From: Bacteroidota bacterium
GTDB taxonomy: Bacteria > Bacteroidota > Bacteroidia > Chitinophagales > Saprospiraceae
Assembly (NCBI GenBank): GCA_018222965.1
Contig: JAAEZH010000007.1
Coordinates: 62,001 to 126,000 of the forward strand
DNA: 64,000 nt
Direction: 5' to 3'
The translations under genes and the position numbers were made by a program. Below the pieces are notes generated by a model that made no database searches, was not told where the DNA came from, and saw nothing but the letters and a program-made list of their open reading frames with translations. Positions 61,744-64,000 of the stretch are shown one piece after another (the stretch's first letter is position 1; every line of letters begins with the position of its first letter).

Positions 61744-64000
61744 ATGAGCAAACCGATTTCAAGCTTTTACCTTTTTATACTCAGTTTCATTTTGCTGGGT
61801 TTCTCTTTTGATCTCAACGCCAATTCTATTCCGGAAGGGAAGGAGGTCGTGTGTGAGATTTTTGACATGACGGCTGTCCCAACAGAATGTAATGCCGATG
61901 GCTTTTTCTTTGTGGAAATAGACTTTGAAGTTGTCGATCCCGCCAGTAGTACGTTCTCCGTCGTGGGCAATGGCAACGATTATGGTGATTTCGCCTACGT
62001 CGATTTGCCGGTTACTCTTGGGCCTTTCCCCGGTGATGATGGAACTCCCTGGGAGTTTGTGGTGATTGATAATGACAATCCGGATTGTTCTGATTTTGTG
62101 GATCTCGGCGAGGTCATGTGTACCACCTGCGATTCGGAGAATGTCTACATTGAATCTATAAGTGCCAGTGCCGACGGCACCTTATTTGAAATTGGTTACG
62201 ATGCAGCAGCGCCTCCTCCAACCACGCTTGGAGTGGATCTTTCCTATAATGGGATTTCACTTGGGTTTTTTCCCTTTTCTCAAATGCCGGCTGAAATTTT
62301 CATTCCCTGTTCTTCTGGAATCAATGGTACCCTGACAGTCTGCGACAATGACACCAACTGCTGTGTCGACTTTAATATTGAACTTGCCCAGTGTGCTGCG
62401 GTTGATTGCAACATTTTTGACATCATAGTAGAAGTGCTTCCCTGTACGCCAAACGGCGTATTTAGTGTGGAACTTGACTTTCAATACGATAATGTAGGAA
62501 ACGCCGGATTTACCGTCCTGGGTAATGGCAATAATTACGGAACCTTCCAGTATGCCGATTTACCGATTACCATCGGGCCTCTCAGTGGAGATGGAACTAC
62601 CGTTTATGAGTTTGTAGCCATTGATAATGAAAGTCCCGGTTGTATGGATGCTACCGCGATTGATCCTGTAGATTGTGGAACCGGCGGCAATTGTGAGATT
62701 TGGGACCTGGTTGTTGAAGCCTTCGAATGTGATGCTGACGGCAACTTCATGGTAGATTTGGACTTCAATTACGCGAATACGGGTGACTTATTTAAGGTAC
62801 TTGTTAATGGAGACATCTATGGCGAATATTCGTACGACGACCTGTTCCTTACCATTGGTCCGTTTGAAGGAAATGGCAATGCTTATGTCTTTGAAGTACA
62901 GGATCTGAACCACCCGGATTGTGCAGCCATACTAACCATTGAAGCTCCCAATTGCGGAAATGGTTGTGAGTTGTGGGACCTGACAGCTGAATTGATCAGC
63001 GACAATGCAGACGGCTCCCTTTTCCTGATTGATTTCAACAGTCAGGGTACCGGAGGCTTCGGCTTTGACGTGTACTATAATGACGAGCTTATTGAGTTTT
63101 ACAATTACGATGACCTTCCTGTCGAAGTGTTCATTCCCTGTAACCTGGGGACGCCGGGTGTGTTGACTGTATGCGACAACGATAATTTGGATTGTTGCAC
63201 TTCGATCGAGGTGGAGTTGAATGATTGTACCGGCGGCAATTGCGAAATCTGGGACCTGGTCGTTGAGCCTTTTGAATGTGATGCCGAAGGCAACTTCATG
63301 GTAGATCTGGACTTCAATTACGCCAATACGGGTGACTTCTTTAAGGTACTTGTTAATGGAGATTTCTATGGCGAATATTCGTACGACGACCTGTTCCTTA
63401 CCATTGGCCCTTTTGAAGGAAATGGCAATGCTTATGTCTTTGAAGTACAGGATCTGAACCACCCGGATTGTGCAGCCATACTAACCATTGAAGCTCCCAA
63501 TTGCGGAAATGGTTGTGAGTTGTGGGACCTGACAGCTGAATTGATCAGCGACAATGCAGACGGCTCCCTTTTCCTGATTGATTTCAACAGTCAGGGTACC
63601 GGAGGCTTCGGCTTTGACGTGTACTATAATGACGAGCTTATTGAATTTTACAATTACGATGACCTTCCTGTCGAAGTGTTCATTCCCTGTAACCTGGGAA
63701 CGCCGGGTGTGTTGACGGTATGCGACAACGATAATTTGGATTGTTGCACCTCGATCGAGGTTGAGCTGAATGATTGTACCGGCGGCAATTGCGAAATCTG
63801 GGACCTGGTCGTTGAGCCTTTTGAATGTGATGCCGACGGCAACTTCATGGTAGATTTGGACTTCAATTACGCGAATACGGGTGACTTATTTAAGGTACTT
63901 GTTAATGGAGACATCTATGGCGAATATTCGTACGACGACCTGTTCCTTACCATTGGTCCGTTTGAAGGAAATGGCAATGCTTATGTCTTTGAAGTACAGG
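61744..64000 (+). CDS. secreted repeat protein, 3'-truncated by the window edge
   Basis: An open frame of 752 codons from ATG 61744 without a stop before the window ends. The signal peptide (FYLFILSFILLGFSFDLNA) is followed by cysteine-rich domains of two related types of about 91 residues. Type A holds CEIWDLVVE, YSYDDLFLTIGPFEGNGNAY and HPDCA; type B holds CELWDLTAEL, VYYNDELIEFYNYDDLP, VFIPCN and VCDNDNLDCC. The order is A-B-A-A-B-A-B-A, the last cut. Domains A2-B2 and A3-B3 form a 183-residue unit repeated almost exactly. I do not recognise the family. The T9SS-rich surroundings suggest a surface protein, but the C-terminus that would show a sorting domain is outside the window. Confidence 0.9.
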   Translation, partial: MSKPISSFYLFILSFILLGFSFDLNANSIPEGKEVVCEIFDMTAVPTECNADGFFFVEIDFEVVDPASSTFSVVGNGNDYGDFAYVDLPVTLGPFPGDDGTPWEFVVIDNDNPDCSDFVDLGEVMCTTCDSENVYIESISASADGTLFEIGYDAAAPPPTTLGVDLSYNGISLGFFPFSQMPAEIFIPCSSGINGTLTVCDNDTNCCVDFNIELAQCAAVDCNIFDIIVEVLPCTPNGVFSVELDFQYDNVGNAGFTVLGNGNNYGTFQYADLPITIGPLSGDGTTVYEFVAIDNESPGCMDATAIDPVDCGTGGNCEIWDLVVEAFECDADGNFMVDLDFNYANTGDLFKVLVNGDIYGEYSYDDLFLTIGPFEGNGNAYVFEVQDLNHPDCAAILTIEAPNCGNGCELWDLTAELISDNADGSLFLIDFNSQGTGGFGFDVYYNDELIEFYNYDDLPVEVFIPCNLGTPGVLTVCDNDNLDCCTSIEVELNDCTGGNCEIWDLVVEPFECDAEGNFMVDLDFNYANTGDFFKVLVNGDFYGEYSYDDLFLTIGPFEGNGNAYVFEVQDLNHPDCAAILTIEAPNCGNGCELWDLTAELISDNADGSLFLIDFNSQGTGGFGFDVYYNDELIEFYNYDDLPVEVFIPCNLGTPGVLTVCDNDNLDCCTSIEVELNDCTGGNCEIWDLVVEPFECDADGNFMVDLDFNYANTGDLFKVLVNGDIYGEYSYDDLFLTIGPFEGNGNAYVFEVQ
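62681..64000 (+). repeat. 549-bp tandem DNA repeat, at least 2.4 copies
   Basis: The string CCGGCGGCAATT recurs at 62681 (as CCGGCGGCAATT), 63230 and 63779, exactly 549 nt apart each time, and the sequence between is nearly identical at the DNA level. The third copy continues past the window edge. Near identity means the expansion is recent, or is kept uniform by recombination. Confidence 0.93.

Noticed and set aside
63105-63866. two identical 70-residue minus-strand open frames
   Set aside because: They are mirror images of the 549-bp repeat and show only its period.

Overview
The window reads as a chromosome segment of a marine or freshwater Bacteroidota bacterium, most likely of the Saprospiria (Lewinella-like) group. 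The evidence is the short region-1.1-less primary sigma factor, promoters of the TAnnTTTG type instead of TATAAT, the lack of clear Shine-Dalgarno sites, and many secreted proteins ending in type IX secretion (T9SS) C-terminal domains, both type A (about 80 residues, PNP motif) and type B (gliding-motility-associated, CHU_C-like). The placement below phylum level is inference.

Layout. 0-9.4 kb: housekeeping genes (rpoD, long-form GAPDH, an Lrp/AsnC regulator, an S41 C-terminal processing protease, a GH36-like protein with altered catalytic residues, a DUF389 membrane protein, a DUF2306 membrane protein). 9.4-10.75 kb: a RAYT-type Y1 transposase with five 70-71 nt palindrome doublets (REPIN-like). 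10.8-13.3 kb: a small outer-membrane protein, a class C beta-lactamase-fold lipoprotein and a YrdC/Sua5 protein. 14.0-19.5 kb: two tandem paralogous PKD-domain T9SS type B proteins and a beta-barrel protein. 19.6-29.3 kb: rplS, a lipoprotein, a metallophosphoesterase, an M1 peptidase, a GWxTD protein, a secreted subtilisin and an aldose 1-epimerase. 29.6-47.7 kb: two giant paralogous surface proteins (3110 and 2424 residues) with 24 and 16 copies of an about 84-residue cysteine-paired repeat, flanking an opposite-strand PorG/DUF6089-like gene, a candidate component of their own secretion system. 47.7-48.4 and 50.4-51.35 kb: gene-free stretches rich in hairpin-forming repeats. 48.4-57.6 kb: an envelope cluster (BatA-domain protein, a dihydroorotase homologue that lost its metal ligands, two DUF4199 membrane proteins, GT2 and GT4 glycosyltransferases, a small membrane protein, gmhA, gmhB). 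57.7-61.6 kb: a T9SS type A protein, a MerC-family protein behind a promoter overlapped by a perfect palindrome, and a 492-residue protein of unknown function. 61.7-64.0 kb: an open reading frame running off the right edge, encoding a secreted protein with a nearly identical 549-bp tandem repeat.

How it fits together. Much of the coding capacity is export and cell-surface material: at least six, probably seven, T9SS cargo proteins, one candidate T9SS outer-membrane component, and a cluster that probably makes heptose-containing glycans. The most unusual features are the REPIN-like elements with their transposase, the array-bearing giants around the PorG-like gene, the pseudo-dihydroorotase, the palindrome over the merC promoter, the short-word hairpin repeats between genes, and the visible recombination mosaic in the right-edge repeat gene. 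No tRNA, rRNA, CRISPR array or prophage was seen.
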